Positions 32,808 through 41,652 are shown, counted from the stretch's first letter. The stretch: 64,000 bases of DNA from Brevundimonas subvibrioides ATCC 15264 (GCF_000144605.1 NC_014375.1:3168501-3232500), one strand, 5' to 3'. Notes: generated by a model not told the origin, from the letters alone. Made by a program: numbers and translations.

Positions 32808-33499
32808 TGCCCCGACAGCCGTCGAAGCCCGCCGCGCCCGAGCCTGCCGCACGATCCGGGCCCCGGCTGTTCCGGCTGCACGGCCACCTGCTGATCGCAC
32901 TGGCGCTGGCGATCGTCGTCACCCTGGCGTCGCCGTCCGAATGGCGCTGGACCGTGCGGCTGGCCAGCGGCTGGGACGCGGGCGTGGCCCTGTTCCTGAT
33001 GCTGACCTTCATCAAGATGGCGCGGGCCCGGTCGGTCGACGCCATCCGCCAGCGCGCGGCCGACCTCGACGAAGGCGGGACCGGCGTGCTCCCGCTCAGC
33101 CTGCTGGCCGCCACGGCCAGCGTGGTCATCGTGGTGTCGGAGGCCGCCTCGGCCAGTGGCGAGAACCCCGCCACGGCCGCCGCCCTGATCCTGGGCACCG
33201 AGGCCCTGTCGTGGCTGTTCGTCCACGTCATCTTCGGGCTGCACTATGCCCACCGGTTCTATGCCCCCGACGAAAAAAACGAGGACGCCGGCGGGCTTGT
33301 CTTCCCGGGCACCCAGGAGCCCGACTACTGGGACTTCCTGCACTTTTCGCTGGTCATCGGCGTGGCGTCCCAGACCGCCGACATTCAGATTTCCGAACGA
33401 CGCATCCGCCGTCTGGCCACGGTCCACAGCGTGACCGCCTTCGTCTTCAACACGGTTCTGGTGGCCCTCGCGGTCAACCTGGCGGTCAACCTGATCTAG
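32807..33499 (+). CDS. DUF1345 family membrane protein
   Basis: The 230-residue protein has five predicted membrane segments after a short Pro/Ala-rich N-terminus. FGLHYAHRFYA and EPDYWDFLHFSLVIGVASQT are, as I recall, the conserved core of DUF1345 proteins, whose function is not known. ATG overlaps the esterase stop (TGATG). The C-terminus ends in the membrane (LAVNLAVNLI). No transport motif is recognised. Confidence 0.85.
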   Translation: MPRQPSKPAAPEPAARSGPRLFRLHGHLLIALALAIVVTLASPSEWRWTVRLASGWDAGVALFLMLTFIKMARARSVDAIRQRAADLDEGGTGVLPLSLLAATASVVIVVSEAASASGENPATAAALILGTEALSWLFVHVIFGLHYAHRFYAPDEKNEDAGGLVFPGTQEPDYWDFLHFSLVIGVASQTADIQISERRIRRLATVHSVTAFVFNTVLVALAVNLAVNLI

Positions 33500-33792
33500 C
33501 GACCGGCGTAACGCCGCCTTGACTTTGCCGTAACAACGGCCCATCTGCCGCCACGTCGCACTCTAGCGATCCCCGGTGCGCTCCAGCGCGTGTGGGTCTT
33601 GCTCCCAAGCGAAGACCTGACTGTAGCAGCGGCCGGCCCTCAAGATTCATTCGCTGCCCGGACACGCGGGGCGGCGCCCGATCAAGCCCGCGATTGCCAT
33701 TCAGGCGATCCGTCGGGATTGGCGGCGCGCGGTCCTTTGGCGTCAATGCCCGGCCGATGCGTGTCGCCGCATACGCGAAAGACACCCGCTCC
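33500..33792 (+). other. 293-nt non-coding leader or promoter region before the DEAD-box helicase
   Basis: No plausible gene is present. TTGACT at 33520-33525 may be a -35 element, without a convincing -10. The rest is GC-rich with several short complementary stretches, for example GTGCGCT/AGCGCGT near 33577-33593. If transcription starts near the TTGACT, the helicase mRNA has a leader of over 200 nt, as known for some cold-inducible RNA helicase genes. Confidence 0.4.
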
Positions 33793-35343
33793 ATGAGCAC
33801 CACCTTCGAATCCTTCGGCCTGAATAAGGCCCTGCTGCAGGCCCTCACCACCGAGGGCTACACCGTCCCCACCCCGATCCAGGCCCAGGCCATTCCCTCG
33901 GTCATGCTCGGCAAGGACCTGCTGGGCATCGCCCAGACCGGCACCGGCAAGACCGCGGCCTTCGCCCTGCCGATCCTGCATCGTCTGGCCGAAAACCGCG
34001 TCGCCCCCCTGCCCCGCACCACGCGCTGCCTGATCCTGTCGCCGACGCGCGAACTGGCCAGCCAGATCGCCGACAGCTTCAAGGCCTATGGCCGTCACCT
34101 CGGCTTCAAGGTCGCCGTCGTCTTCGGCGGCGTGAAATACGGTCCGCAGGAGCGCGCCATCCAGGCCGGTCTCGACGTCCTGGTCGCCACCCCCGGCCGC
34201 CTGCTGGACCACATGCAGCAGAAGACCCTCGACCTGTCCTCGACCGAGATCTTCGTCCTCGACGAGGCCGACCAGATGCTGGACCTGGGCTTCGTCAAGC
34301 CGATCCGCCAGATCGTCAGCCGCATCCCGGCCAAGCGCCAGAACCTGTTCTTCTCGGCCACCATGCCGACCGAGATCGGGAAACTGGCCGGCGAGCTCCT
34401 GAAGGAGCCCGTCAAGGTCCAGGTCACGCCGCAGTCGACCACGGTCGAGCGCATCAACCAGTCGGTCATCCACGTCGAACAGGGCAGGAAGCGCGCCCTG
34501 CTGACCGAGATGTTCGCCGACGACAACTTCACCCGCTGCCTGGTCTTCACCAAGACCAAGCACGGCGCCGACAAGGTCGCGGCCTATCTGGAAGCTGGCG
34601 GCGTCCAGGCCGGAGCCATCCACGGCAACAAGTCCCAGCCCCAGCGTGAACGCACCCTGGCGGCCTTCAAGGCCGGCAAGCTGCGCGTTCTGGTCGCCAC
34701 CGACATCGCCGCGCGCGGCATCGACGTGGACGGCGTCTCGCACGTCGTGAACTTCGAACTGCCCTTCGTGCCGGAAGCCTATGTCCACCGCATCGGCCGG
34801 ACGGCGCGTGCGGGTGCCGACGGTTCGGCCATCAGCTTCGTCGCCGGCGACGAGATGAAGCTGCTCAAGGACATCGAGAAGGTCACGCGCCAGAAGATCC
34901 CGGCCACCGACCGCCGCAACGACAAGTCGCTGGGCCTGCTCGACCAGTCGATCATGGCCGCCGGTGTCGGCACCAAGGCCACCATGCCCGACCGCGAGGA
35001 GCGTCCCCGGGGCGAGGGTCGCAACCGCAACCCGCGTCGTGATGGCGTGAAGAAGGAGCACGGCGGCCAGCCGCACCGTGTTCGCGGCAAGGGTGCCCCG
35101 AACCGGGACGGCGCCCGTGACGGCGGACGCGATCAGAACCGTGGCCACAACGGCGACCGTTCGATCACCAACGTCGTGCCGTTCGACCCGCTCGCGGCCG
35201 ATCGCGCCCGTTCGGCCGCCAACGCCAACCGTCCAGTCTCCAGCAATCAGGGCGGCGAAGCCAAGCCCGAGGGCGAGATCCGTCGTCGCCCCCGCGGCCG
35301 TCGCCCGTCCAACGGCGGCAAGGGCTACGTCGCCAAGGGCTGA
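33793..35343 (+). CDS. rhlE: DEAD-box ATP-dependent RNA helicase, RhlE-like
   Basis: RNA helicase of 516 residues. Motifs in order: Q motif (FESFGLNKALLQAL, PTPIQAQAIP), motif I AQTGTGKT, Ia PTRELASQI, II VLDEADQMLDLGF, III SATMP, IV LVFTKTKHGADKV, V ATDIAARGIDV and VI HRIGRTARAG. The C-terminal ~130 residues are Arg/Gly/Asn-rich and basic, a likely disordered RNA-binding tail. It probably works in RNA unwinding, decay or cold adaptation; the subfamily is inferred from the core. The ATG at 33793 gives the usual N-terminus but has no strong ribosome site; the frame is open upstream. Confidence 0.9.
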   Translation: MSTTFESFGLNKALLQALTTEGYTVPTPIQAQAIPSVMLGKDLLGIAQTGTGKTAAFALPILHRLAENRVAPLPRTTRCLILSPTRELASQIADSFKAYGRHLGFKVAVVFGGVKYGPQERAIQAGLDVLVATPGRLLDHMQQKTLDLSSTEIFVLDEADQMLDLGFVKPIRQIVSRIPAKRQNLFFSATMPTEIGKLAGELLKEPVKVQVTPQSTTVERINQSVIHVEQGRKRALLTEMFADDNFTRCLVFTKTKHGADKVAAYLEAGGVQAGAIHGNKSQPQRERTLAAFKAGKLRVLVATDIAARGIDVDGVSHVVNFELPFVPEAYVHRIGRTARAGADGSAISFVAGDEMKLLKDIEKVTRQKIPATDRRNDKSLGLLDQSIMAAGVGTKATMPDREERPRGEGRNRNPRRDGVKKEHGGQPHRVRGKGAPNRDGARDGGRDQNRGHNGDRSITNVVPFDPLAADRARSAANANRPVSSNQGGEAKPEGEIRRRPRGRRPSNGGKGYVAKG

Positions 35344-35363
35344 ACCGCCCTGACGCGCACATG

Positions 35364-35399
35364 AAAACGGCGGGCCCCGCGAGGGACCCGCCGTTTTTC
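35364..35399 (+). terminator. Intrinsic terminator of the helicase gene, probably bidirectional
   Basis: AAAACGGCGGG pairs with CCCGCCGTTTT around a 10-nt loop and is followed by TTTTTCTTT. The A run on the other side lets the same hairpin stop transcription of the converging FadL-type gene. Confidence 0.9.
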
Positions 35400-35419
35400 T
35401 TTGCCGGTCGCAGGCGGGA

Positions 35420-36733
35420 TCAGAACGCCCAGCGCACTCCGACCGAGGCTGCGATGCCCTGACCGTCGGCCGTACCGCGCAGGCGGCTGGTCGTGGCGGC
35501 CGGCGTGCCGGCATAGAAGGTCCGGTCGCTCGAGATCGTCGTGTCGTCCAGCGCGATATAGGTCAGGGCTGTATCGACCGTGATCGCGTCGGTCGCCTTG
35601 ATCGACATGCCGCCCGAGTACAGGAAGCGGTCGCCGTCGGGGATGCGGGCCGTACGTTCGCCGTCCTGCGTCGGCGTCGGGTCATAGGCCACGCCGCCCC
35701 GGAAGGTGACGCGGTCGTTGGCCACGTAGTCGAAGCCGACCGAGCCGCCGGTCGTGTCCTCGTAGTCCTGGACGATGGTGTCGCCGCCGGTCGCATACTG
35801 TACGCGGATGGCATCGAACTTGGACCAGCCGACGCGGTTGACCTGACCGTTCAGGGTCAGGCGGTCGTTGACGGCATAGCGCACCGAGGCCGAGGCGAAC
35901 CAAGGCGTGGTGAAGCTCGCCGTGCCCTCGCTGGCGACGTTGCCGGTCGCGATCGGGCCCAGCAGACCCGAGATGTTCACGTCCCCGTCCAGCTCGTGCT
36001 CGATCTCGGACCGGTAGCTCAGGCCGAAGTCCCACGCGCCCTTGTGGACCTGGGCCCCGACGTTCCAGCCGTAGTCCACGCCGTCGCCTTCCAGCGTCGA
36101 GCGGCCATCGGCCAGCAGCGGCGACAGGTTGGGCAGGCTGGAGCTGAGGAAGGCCTCCACATACTGGATGTCGACGCCCGCGCCGACGTCCAGCCAGTCG
36201 TTGACCTGATAGGCGGCCGTCAGGCCGACGTTGCCCGACCGCAGTTCCGAGGTCAGGGCGTCATAGCGGGTGAACGCTCCAGGCTCGTACTTGGTCGTGA
36301 AGTTGTAGGGGGCCGCGACGCTGATGCCGACCGCGAACCGGTCGCCGACCGGCATGGCGAAGGCGAAGTTGGGGACCAGGCCGCTCTCGATGGGATCGCC
36401 CTCGTGACCCGTGCCCAGCGGCCCGGTGACCGGCACGGTCACGCCGCCCGGATAGGTGAGGGTGGAGCCCGCATTGTCGACGCCGGAATCCAGCAGCAGG
36501 CCGTGCAGGCCGACATAGACCTCGCGTCCGCTGCGCGCGATCGAGGCCGGGTTCCACCACAGCGACGACACGCCGGTGTCCGCCGTCTCGCCGGAATAGG
36601 CGCGGCCCGCGCCACGCGCCGACTGTTCCTTCAGATAGAAGGTCTCGGCCAGCGACGGCGTGGCCACCGCCATCAGGGCGGCGACGGAGACGGCAAGGCG
36701 AAGACCGCCGACCGGGGTCGTGGAAACGGGCAT
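35420..36733 (-). CDS. Outer-membrane transporter of the OmpP1/FadL family
   Basis: Beta-barrel protein of 437 residues with a signal peptide (VSVAALMAVATPSLA). The mature N-terminus has EQSARGAGRAYSG and SSLWWNPAS, which match the FadL hatch region with its NPA-like motif, and the last residues VGVRWAF end in Phe as outer-membrane barrels do. FadL proteins take up long-chain fatty acids or other hydrophobic compounds; the substrate here is unknown. AAAGGATG precedes the ATG. A stable hairpin and a duplicated TGTTGCAA element lie upstream, suggesting regulated expression. Confidence 0.9.
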   Translation of the reverse strand: MPVSTTPVGGLRLAVSVAALMAVATPSLAETFYLKEQSARGAGRAYSGETADTGVSSLWWNPASIARSGREVYVGLHGLLLDSGVDNAGSTLTYPGGVTVPVTGPLGTGHEGDPIESGLVPNFAFAMPVGDRFAVGISVAAPYNFTTKYEPGAFTRYDALTSELRSGNVGLTAAYQVNDWLDVGAGVDIQYVEAFLSSSLPNLSPLLADGRSTLEGDGVDYGWNVGAQVHKGAWDFGLSYRSEIEHELDGDVNISGLLGPIATGNVASEGTASFTTPWFASASVRYAVNDRLTLNGQVNRVGWSKFDAIRVQYATGGDTIVQDYEDTTGGSVGFDYVANDRVTFRGGVAYDPTPTQDGERTARIPDGDRFLYSGGMSIKATDAITVDTALTYIALDDTTISSDRTFYAGTPAATTSRLRGTADGQGIAASVGVRWAF

Positions 36734-36747
36734 GGAGCATCCTTTCG

Positions 36748-36772
36748 GACGCTCCCGGTTCCGGGGAGCGTC
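36748..36772 (-). promoter_or_regulatory. Stable hairpin in the 5' UTR of the FadL-type gene
   Basis: Perfect 9-bp inverted repeat GACGCTCCC/GGGAGCGTC with a 7-nt middle that can add two more pairs. It lies 14 nt upstream of the ATG, directly before the AAAGGATG ribosome site, and has no T tract, so it is not a terminator. It may stabilise the mRNA end or affect translation. Confidence 0.55.
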
Positions 36773-36837
36773 GCTGGCAATCGGGGAGGAAAGGGCGGGG
36801 AGGCCCTCGTCACCATCAAGTGCGCGACTTGGTCATT

Positions 36838-36868
36838 TGTTGCAATGTAACCGATGCCAATGTTGCAA
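36838..36868 (-). promoter_or_regulatory. Direct repeat TGTTGCAA, possible regulator site upstream of the FadL-type gene
   Basis: TGTTGCAA occurs at 36838-36845 and 36861-36868 on the plus strand, 23 nt start to start, about two helical turns. It falls in the AT-richer promoter region of the minus-strand gene. No regulator can be named. Confidence 0.4.
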
Positions 36869-36917
36869 ACTTGTGATCCGACGCCCGATGTTCGGCGAAC
36901 CTTGCAAGAAACCGTCC

Positions 36918-37679
36918 TTAAGTGGCGATCTTGACCGTCAGAATACCGTCCTGGGCTAGCCGGCTCGCCAGGGCGTCGATCGCGGCGTCCACAAGCGCGG
37001 CGTCGCGACCGCGCACGACCAGATTGGTACCCACCTCCCCATCCGATCCCGCCCCGAACGGGTAGCTGCCGAACGACAGGTCGCGGCTGGTCCTGGCAGC
37101 CTCGGCCAGGGGGGCCGCGATCGCCCCCTCGCCCACCCCCGTGACCCGGAGAGTCCGCGCATGGACGACCGCGCCGGTCCGCAGCCGGGGGGCCACGTCC
37201 TCCAGCATCGCCGTCATGATCCTGGGCACGCCGGCCATCACGAAGACATTGCCGATCTGGAACCCCGGCGCGTCGGTTACCGGATTGGCGATCAGCACTC
37301 CGCCGTCCGGGATCCGCGCCATGCGCCGCCGGGCCGCGTTCAAATCGTCGGGGCTGTAGCGCCGCTGCAGGATCGCCAGGGCGTCGGCCCGCTCGCCGAT
37401 GGGGACGCCGAACGCCTCGGCTACACAGTCGGCGGTGATGTCGTCGTGGGTCGGCCCGATGCCGCCGGTGGTGAAGACATAGTCGTGCCCGGCTCTCAGC
37501 GCGTTCAGCGCCGCGACGATCTGCTCGGGCCGGTCGCCGACCGTCCGCGCCTCCATCAGGTCGATGCCCAGCGCGCCTAGAAACCGCGCGATCGTGTTGA
37601 GATTGGTATCGGCCGTCCGCCCGGACAGGATTTCATCGCCGATGATCAGGACGGCGGCGGTCGGGGATGCGTGTTCCAT
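36918..37679 (-). CDS. CinA-like molybdopterin-binding domain protein
   Basis: The 253-residue protein has the MoCF/MoaB-type domain of CinA: AAVLIIGDEILSGRTADTN at the N-terminus and VFTTGGIGPTHDDITADCVAEAFG near residue 70-95. The second half corresponds to the middle region of CinA (DGGVLIANPVTDAPGFQI, VFVMAGVPRIM). The C-terminal nicotinamide-nucleotide amidase domain of full-length CinA is missing, so this is the stand-alone form often labelled competence/damage-inducible protein A; a nucleotide pyrophosphatase role is possible. ATG at 37679 is preferred; a GTG three codons upstream is also open. Confidence 0.88.
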   Translation of the reverse strand: MEHASPTAAVLIIGDEILSGRTADTNLNTIARFLGALGIDLMEARTVGDRPEQIVAALNALRAGHDYVFTTGGIGPTHDDITADCVAEAFGVPIGERADALAILQRRYSPDDLNAARRRMARIPDGGVLIANPVTDAPGFQIGNVFVMAGVPRIMTAMLEDVAPRLRTGAVVHARTLRVTGVGEGAIAAPLAEAARTSRDLSFGSYPFGAGSDGEVGTNLVVRGRDAALVDAAIDALASRLAQDGILTVKIAT

Positions 37680-37824
37680 GCCGCACACCTACGCCGCCCC
37701 GGCTCCGCCGCAAGGGGCGACGACGCCCCATGGGCCCGCCCGGCCCTAAACCGGCTTGAGATTCCGTGCTAGGCTCGCCATCTCATCCCCGAAACGCTGG
37801 CCCAGCGCGCCCGAGACCCCGCCG

Positions 37825-38640
37825 ATGTACGAGACGCCCGACCTGGATACCGACACGCTGGTCCGCACCAGCGCCATCCGCCTGTACCAGCCCGACGATT
37901 TCGAGGGCATGCGGATCGCCGGCCGGCTGGTGGCCGACGCGCTCGACATGATCACCCCCTATGTCGTGCCCGGCGTCACGACCCAGGAGATCGACGACCG
38001 CATCCGCCAGTACACCCTGGACCGCGGCGGCCTGCCCGCCTGTCTGGGCTACAAGGGCTATATGAAGACCGTCTGCACCTCGATCAATCACGTGGTGTGC
38101 CACGGCATCCCCGGTGACCGGGTGCTGAAGGACGGCGACATCGTCAACATCGACCACACCGTGATCGTCGACGGCTGGCACGGCGATTCCAGCCGCATGT
38201 ACGCAGTCGGCAACATCAACGCCCGCACGAAGAAGCTGATCGACGTCACCTATGAGTCCCTGGCGCTCGGCCTCGAGCAGGTGAAACCCGGCAACACCTT
38301 CGGCGACATCGGATTCGTGATCCAGCGCCACGTCGAGGCCAACCGCATGTCGGTCGTGCGCGACTTCTGCGGCCACGGCATCGGCCGACTGTTCCACGAC
38401 AGCCCCAACGTCCTGCACTATGGCCGCAAGGGCGAGGGCGCGGTGCTGAAACCCGGCATGTTCTTCACCGTCGAGCCGATGGTGAACCTGGGCAAGCCGC
38501 ACGTGAAGGTGCTGTCGGACGGCTGGACCGCCGTGACCCGCGACAAGTCCCTCTCGGCCCAGTGCGAACATACGGTCGGGGTGACAGAGGACGGCGTCGA
38601 GATCTTCACCGCCAGCCCGGCCGGCCTCTTCCAGCCCTAG
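37825..38640 (+). CDS. map: Type I methionine aminopeptidase
   Basis: Removes initiator methionine from nascent proteins (271 residues). The metal ligands and catalytic His are all visible: D110 and D121 in NIDHTVIVDGWHGDSS, H184 in FCGHGIG, E217 in TVEPMV, E248 in AQCEHT, and the substrate-contact H93 in CHGIPG. A ~20-residue N-terminal extension precedes the core. The ATG at 37825 is chosen; an upstream non-ATG frame adds low-complexity residues. It is a single gene divergent from the CinA-like gene. Confidence 0.96.
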   Translation: MYETPDLDTDTLVRTSAIRLYQPDDFEGMRIAGRLVADALDMITPYVVPGVTTQEIDDRIRQYTLDRGGLPACLGYKGYMKTVCTSINHVVCHGIPGDRVLKDGDIVNIDHTVIVDGWHGDSSRMYAVGNINARTKKLIDVTYESLALGLEQVKPGNTFGDIGFVIQRHVEANRMSVVRDFCGHGIGRLFHDSPNVLHYGRKGEGAVLKPGMFFTVEPMVNLGKPHVKVLSDGWTAVTRDKSLSAQCEHTVGVTEDGVEIFTASPAGLFQP

Positions 38641-38721
38641 AGCCTGGCTGCTCCGGTCGCGCGTCGGAACAAAGACGGCGGCGGCATCGTTTGACACTTC
38701 AGGTTGAACGAGGAGCTTGAA

Positions 38722-38973
38722 ATGATCCGAGTGCTTGCCTTGGCCGCCGCGATGACGGCGATCCCTGTCGTGATGACGGCCCCGGTCGTCAACGCCGCCC
38801 CCGCCACCGTCTACGATCCGTGCGTTCGCGCCACGCAGGATTACCGACGCGCCCTCGCCGCCTATGAGGCCGCACAGACGTGCACGCGCAACCGCATCGT
38901 CTGCAATTCCCCGCAGGCGGAGGCCCGTCGTCTCAACGCTGCGCGGGAACGCATGGAAGACGCCTGCCGCTAG
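38722..38973 (+). CDS. Small exported Cys-containing protein, unknown function
   Basis: The 83-residue protein begins with a signal peptide (MIRVLALAAAMTAIPVV...VNAA) and leaves a mature part of ~54 residues with four Cys (in DPCV, QTCTR, IVCNS and DACR) and predicted helices. The ATG at 38722 has GAGGAG upstream, a good ribosome site; a TTG six codons earlier is less likely. A terminator hairpin follows the stop. The spacing of the Cys suggests two disulfides in the periplasm. I do not recognise a family. Confidence 0.75.
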   Translation: MIRVLALAAAMTAIPVVMTAPVVNAAPATVYDPCVRATQDYRRALAAYEAAQTCTRNRIVCNSPQAEARRLNAARERMEDACR

Positions 38974-38979
38974 ACTGCC

Positions 38980-39023
38980 CGTCGTGCTGGGGGCATCGCC
39001 TAGGTGCCCGCAGCACGGCGTTT
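38980..39023 (+). terminator. Intrinsic terminator after the small exported protein
   Basis: CGTCGTGCTG pairs with CAGCACGGCG (one G-U), then GGGCA with TGCCC after one mismatch, loop TCGCCTAGG, followed by TTTCTT. It starts 7 nt after the stop codon. Confidence 0.7.
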
Positions 39024-39080
39024 CTTCCCCTTGAACAAAGTCTCGCGCCCGCTAGCCTGAACCAACCTCGGATTGTGGGG

Positions 39081-39830
39081 ATGCGGGTGACTGATCAGGG
39101 CGAACAGGCCGTACCGGCCGGGCCAAAGGCCCTTCCCCATACCGTGGGCCATCGCGAACGTCTGCGCTGCCGCGCACGGAGCGCCGGCCTCAATCACCTG
39201 CCCGACTATGAGCTGCTGGAGTTGTTCCTTTTCCGCAGCCAGCCGCAGGGCGACGTCAAACCCATCGCCAAGGCCTTGCTGAGCCGGTTCGGCTCCCTCG
39301 CCGCCGTCCTGGCCGCCAGTGTCGAGGACATGATGACTGTCCGGACCCAGGATCTGAAGGGGCGAACGAAAGCGGTGGGGATGGAAACCGCGCTCGATCT
39401 CGCGGCCCTGCACGAGGTGGCCCAGCGCGTCGCCAAGGAGCCTGCGACCCGACGCCCGGTCATCTCGTCCTGGACGGCGCTTCTGGCCTACATCCGCCTG
39501 GCCCTGCAGCACGAGCCGCGCGAGCAGTTCCGGGTCCTGTATCTGGACAACAGGAACCAGCTGATCCTGGACGAGGTGCAGAACCGGGGAACCGTCGACC
39601 ACGCTCCGGTCTATCCGCGCGAGGTCGTCCGCCGGGGTCTGGAGGTCAATGCCAAGGCGATGATCCTGGTCCACAATCACCCGTCGGGCGATCCCACACC
39701 CAGCCGCGCCGACATCGACATGACCCAGCAGATCATCCGGGCCGCCCGGCCGCTGAACGTCGAGGTCCACGACCATCTGATCGTGGGCCGCGAGGGCGTG
39801 ACCAGCTTCAAGCAACTGGGCCTGATGTGA
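39081..39830 (+). CDS. radC: RadC-like JAB/MPN domain protein
   Basis: The 249-residue protein has an N-terminal helix-hairpin-helix-like part (LPDYELLELFLFRSQPQGD, LLSRFGSLAAVL) and a C-terminal metalloprotease-like fold with the JAMM motif HNHPSGDPTPSRAD. Despite its name, a DNA repair role of RadC has been questioned; deubiquitinase-like activity is not shown. The ATG at 39081 (TGTGGGG upstream) is used since earlier codons overlap the preceding terminator. The stop overlaps the GTG start of the acetyltransferase by 3 nt. Confidence 0.92.
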   Translation: MRVTDQGEQAVPAGPKALPHTVGHRERLRCRARSAGLNHLPDYELLELFLFRSQPQGDVKPIAKALLSRFGSLAAVLAASVEDMMTVRTQDLKGRTKAVGMETALDLAALHEVAQRVAKEPATRRPVISSWTALLAYIRLALQHEPREQFRVLYLDNRNQLILDEVQNRGTVDHAPVYPREVVRRGLEVNAKAMILVHNHPSGDPTPSRADIDMTQQIIRAARPLNVEVHDHLIVGREGVTSFKQLGLM

Positions 39831-40345
39831 CTGGTCCGATCCTGACGACCGACCGGCTGATCCTGACGCCGGTTGCGCTTTCCGACTTCGACGACCTCGC
39901 CCTCATCTGGCACGACGAAGCCTTCACCCGCGAAATCACCGGCCGTGCCCTGTCGCAGGAAGAGGTCTGGCTCCGCCTCCTGCGCGATCTCGGCCACTGG
40001 TCGGCGCTGGAACGCGGCAACTGGTCCCTGCGGCTGAAGGGCGATGGGGCGTACGTAGGCTCGGTCGGCGTGCTGGACTACCGCCGTGACGTCTCGCCTC
40101 CCCTCGACGCCCCCGAACTCGGCTGGGGCGTCCGCGGGGTCTTCCAAGGACAGGGGCTGGCGCGGGAGGGTGTCGAGGCTGTTCTGGGATGGGCCGACAC
40201 CACGCTGGATGTTCCCCGCACCGTCTGCATGATCGGCCCCGGCAACCTCGCTTCCCTGCGCCTCGCCGGCCGCCTCGGCTACGTGACCTACGCCGAGGGA
40301 ACCTATCACGGCGAACCCACGCTGCTGCTGGAGCGATCACGGTAG
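39827..40345 (+). CDS. GNAT-family N-acetyltransferase (RimJ/RimL type)
   Basis: A 172-residue acetyltransferase of the Acetyltransf_3 kind: LTTDRLILTPVALSDFDDL at the N-terminus, GSVGVLDYR on strand 4, ELGWGVRGVFQGQGLAREGV as the acetyl-CoA binding region and NLASLRLAGRLGY near the C-terminus. The substrate may be a protein N-terminus or a small amine. It starts at GTG within the radC stop (GTGA), so the two are co-expressed. Confidence 0.88.
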   Translation: MTGPILTTDRLILTPVALSDFDDLALIWHDEAFTREITGRALSQEEVWLRLLRDLGHWSALERGNWSLRLKGDGAYVGSVGVLDYRRDVSPPLDAPELGWGVRGVFQGQGLAREGVEAVLGWADTTLDVPRTVCMIGPGNLASLRLAGRLGYVTYAEGTYHGEPTLLLERSR

Positions 40346-40444
40346 ATGTCCCGGCCGGCGCGCGCTGGCACCCGCGCGCCGTAGCGACCCATTAACCCTT
40401 ACGCTTCATTCTCCCCGCCGAAATCCCGGAGCCGTTCGTCCTCC

Positions 40445-40687
40445 ATGCCCATGCCCGTCGAGACCCTGCACGCCTATCTGATCCAAGCCTTTCCCGACGC
40501 CGAGATCGCCATCGACGATCTGGCGGGCGATGGAGACCATTACCGCGCCCGCATCGTCTCGACCGCCTTCGCCGGCCTGCCCCGGGTCAAGCAGCACCAG
40601 CTCGTCTATGCCGCCCTGAAGGGCCACATGGGCGGTGCGCTTCATGCCCTGGCGCTCGAAACCTCCGCCCCGCCTACGACAGGCTGA
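40445..40687 (+). CDS. bolA: BolA-family protein
   Basis: An 80-residue BolA-like protein with the core GDHYRARIVSTAFAGLPRV followed by KQHQLVYAALKGHMGGALHAL, including the conserved C-terminal His that co-binds an Fe-S cluster with monothiol glutaredoxins. The start may be ATG 40445 or 40451. It is 6 nt upstream of the aldo-keto reductase-like gene and close to grxD, the known partner class, so a role in Fe-S or iron signalling is likely. Confidence 0.92.
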   Translation: MPMPVETLHAYLIQAFPDAEIAIDDLAGDGDHYRARIVSTAFAGLPRVKQHQLVYAALKGHMGGALHALALETSAPPTTG

Positions 40688-40693
40688 TCCGAC

Positions 40694-41602
40694 ATGCGCT
40701 ATCGCCCGTTCGGCGCGTCCGGCGCCGCCATCTCCACCCTGACCCTCAGCCTGGGCCTCGACAGCCTGACGCGCGGGGTCGGTGCTGCCAGCGATCTGAT
40801 CTATTCGGCGCTCGAGGCGGGCATCAACTCGTACCGGCTGGAGACCGCCGACCCGGTGCTGGCCGAGGTGGTCGGCCAGGCCCTGTCCAACGTCGACCGC
40901 AAGCTTCTGAACGTCAGCCTTGAACTGGGTGCGGGCGACGGGCGTCGCGGCTCGGCCCGCGACTTCTCGGCCGAGGGCATGACGGGGGCGATCGACCGGG
41001 CGCTGCATGTCTCGGGCCTCCGCTGGATCGATGTCGCCCTCCTGGAAGAGCCGGGCGAGGACGAGCTGCCGCAATCGTCGCTCAACGCCCTCAAGGCCCT
41101 GCGCGCCACGGGGCGGGTCCGCTATCTGGGCGTCAGCGGCGACAGCGATGTGATGGACGCCTATGTCTCGACCGGGGCCTTCGACGTCCTGGCCACGCCC
41201 TTCCACGTCAATGTCGACTGGAAGACGCGCTCGCGGATGCGGGCGGCGCGCGAACAGGACATGGCGATCCTGGCCTATGACTATTTCCCCGAAAGCCTGA
41301 GCACCGAAAAGAAGGCCGTCACCCTGAACCAGCCGAAGAAGGGCCTGTTCGGGTTCGGCTCCGGCGGCCGGCCCAAGGACGATCCGCTGGCCGGCGCGGG
41401 AACCTTCGCCTTCCTGCATCGCACGCCCCACTGGACCGCCGAGGCCATCTGCCTGGCCCACGCCATGACCGATCCATCGGTCTCCAGTGTCATGATCAAG
41501 GCGCGGGATGCCGAACGGCTGAACGTCCTGGCCGAGGTGCCCGAAAAGGACATGCCCCCCGGCCTGTCCGCCCAGATCGAGATGGCCCGGGTCGCGGCCT
41601 GA
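40694..41602 (+). CDS. Aldo/keto reductase-like protein without the catalytic tetrad
   Basis: The 302-residue protein has the AKR barrel layout: N-terminal beta hairpin (MRYRPFGASGAAIS), ALEAGINSYRLETADPVLAEVVGQAL, LRATGRVRYLGVSGDSDVM and a C-terminal helix set with DPSVSSVMIKARDAERL. The tetrad seems lost: where active AKRs have FDTA..Y it reads YRLETAD, where Lys lies it reads VSLELG, and where LHxPD lies it reads LLEEPGED. It therefore is probably not an oxidoreductase of the usual kind. It lies between bolA and grxD, which suggests a role linked to the BolA-glutaredoxin pair. That role is inference. Confidence 0.8.
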   Translation: MRYRPFGASGAAISTLTLSLGLDSLTRGVGAASDLIYSALEAGINSYRLETADPVLAEVVGQALSNVDRKLLNVSLELGAGDGRRGSARDFSAEGMTGAIDRALHVSGLRWIDVALLEEPGEDELPQSSLNALKALRATGRVRYLGVSGDSDVMDAYVSTGAFDVLATPFHVNVDWKTRSRMRAAREQDMAILAYDYFPESLSTEKKAVTLNQPKKGLFGFGSGGRPKDDPLAGAGTFAFLHRTPHWTAEAICLAHAMTDPSVSSVMIKARDAERLNVLAEVPEKDMPPGLSAQIEMARVAA

Positions 41603-41652
41603 GACGCGGCCTGATCGGCGGACTGATCGCGTGCTGGTGATGGGCCAGACCC

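Noticed and set aside
36748..36772. An intrinsic terminator upstream of the FadL-type gene
   Set aside because: No T tract on either strand, and it sits directly before the ribosome site of the gene.
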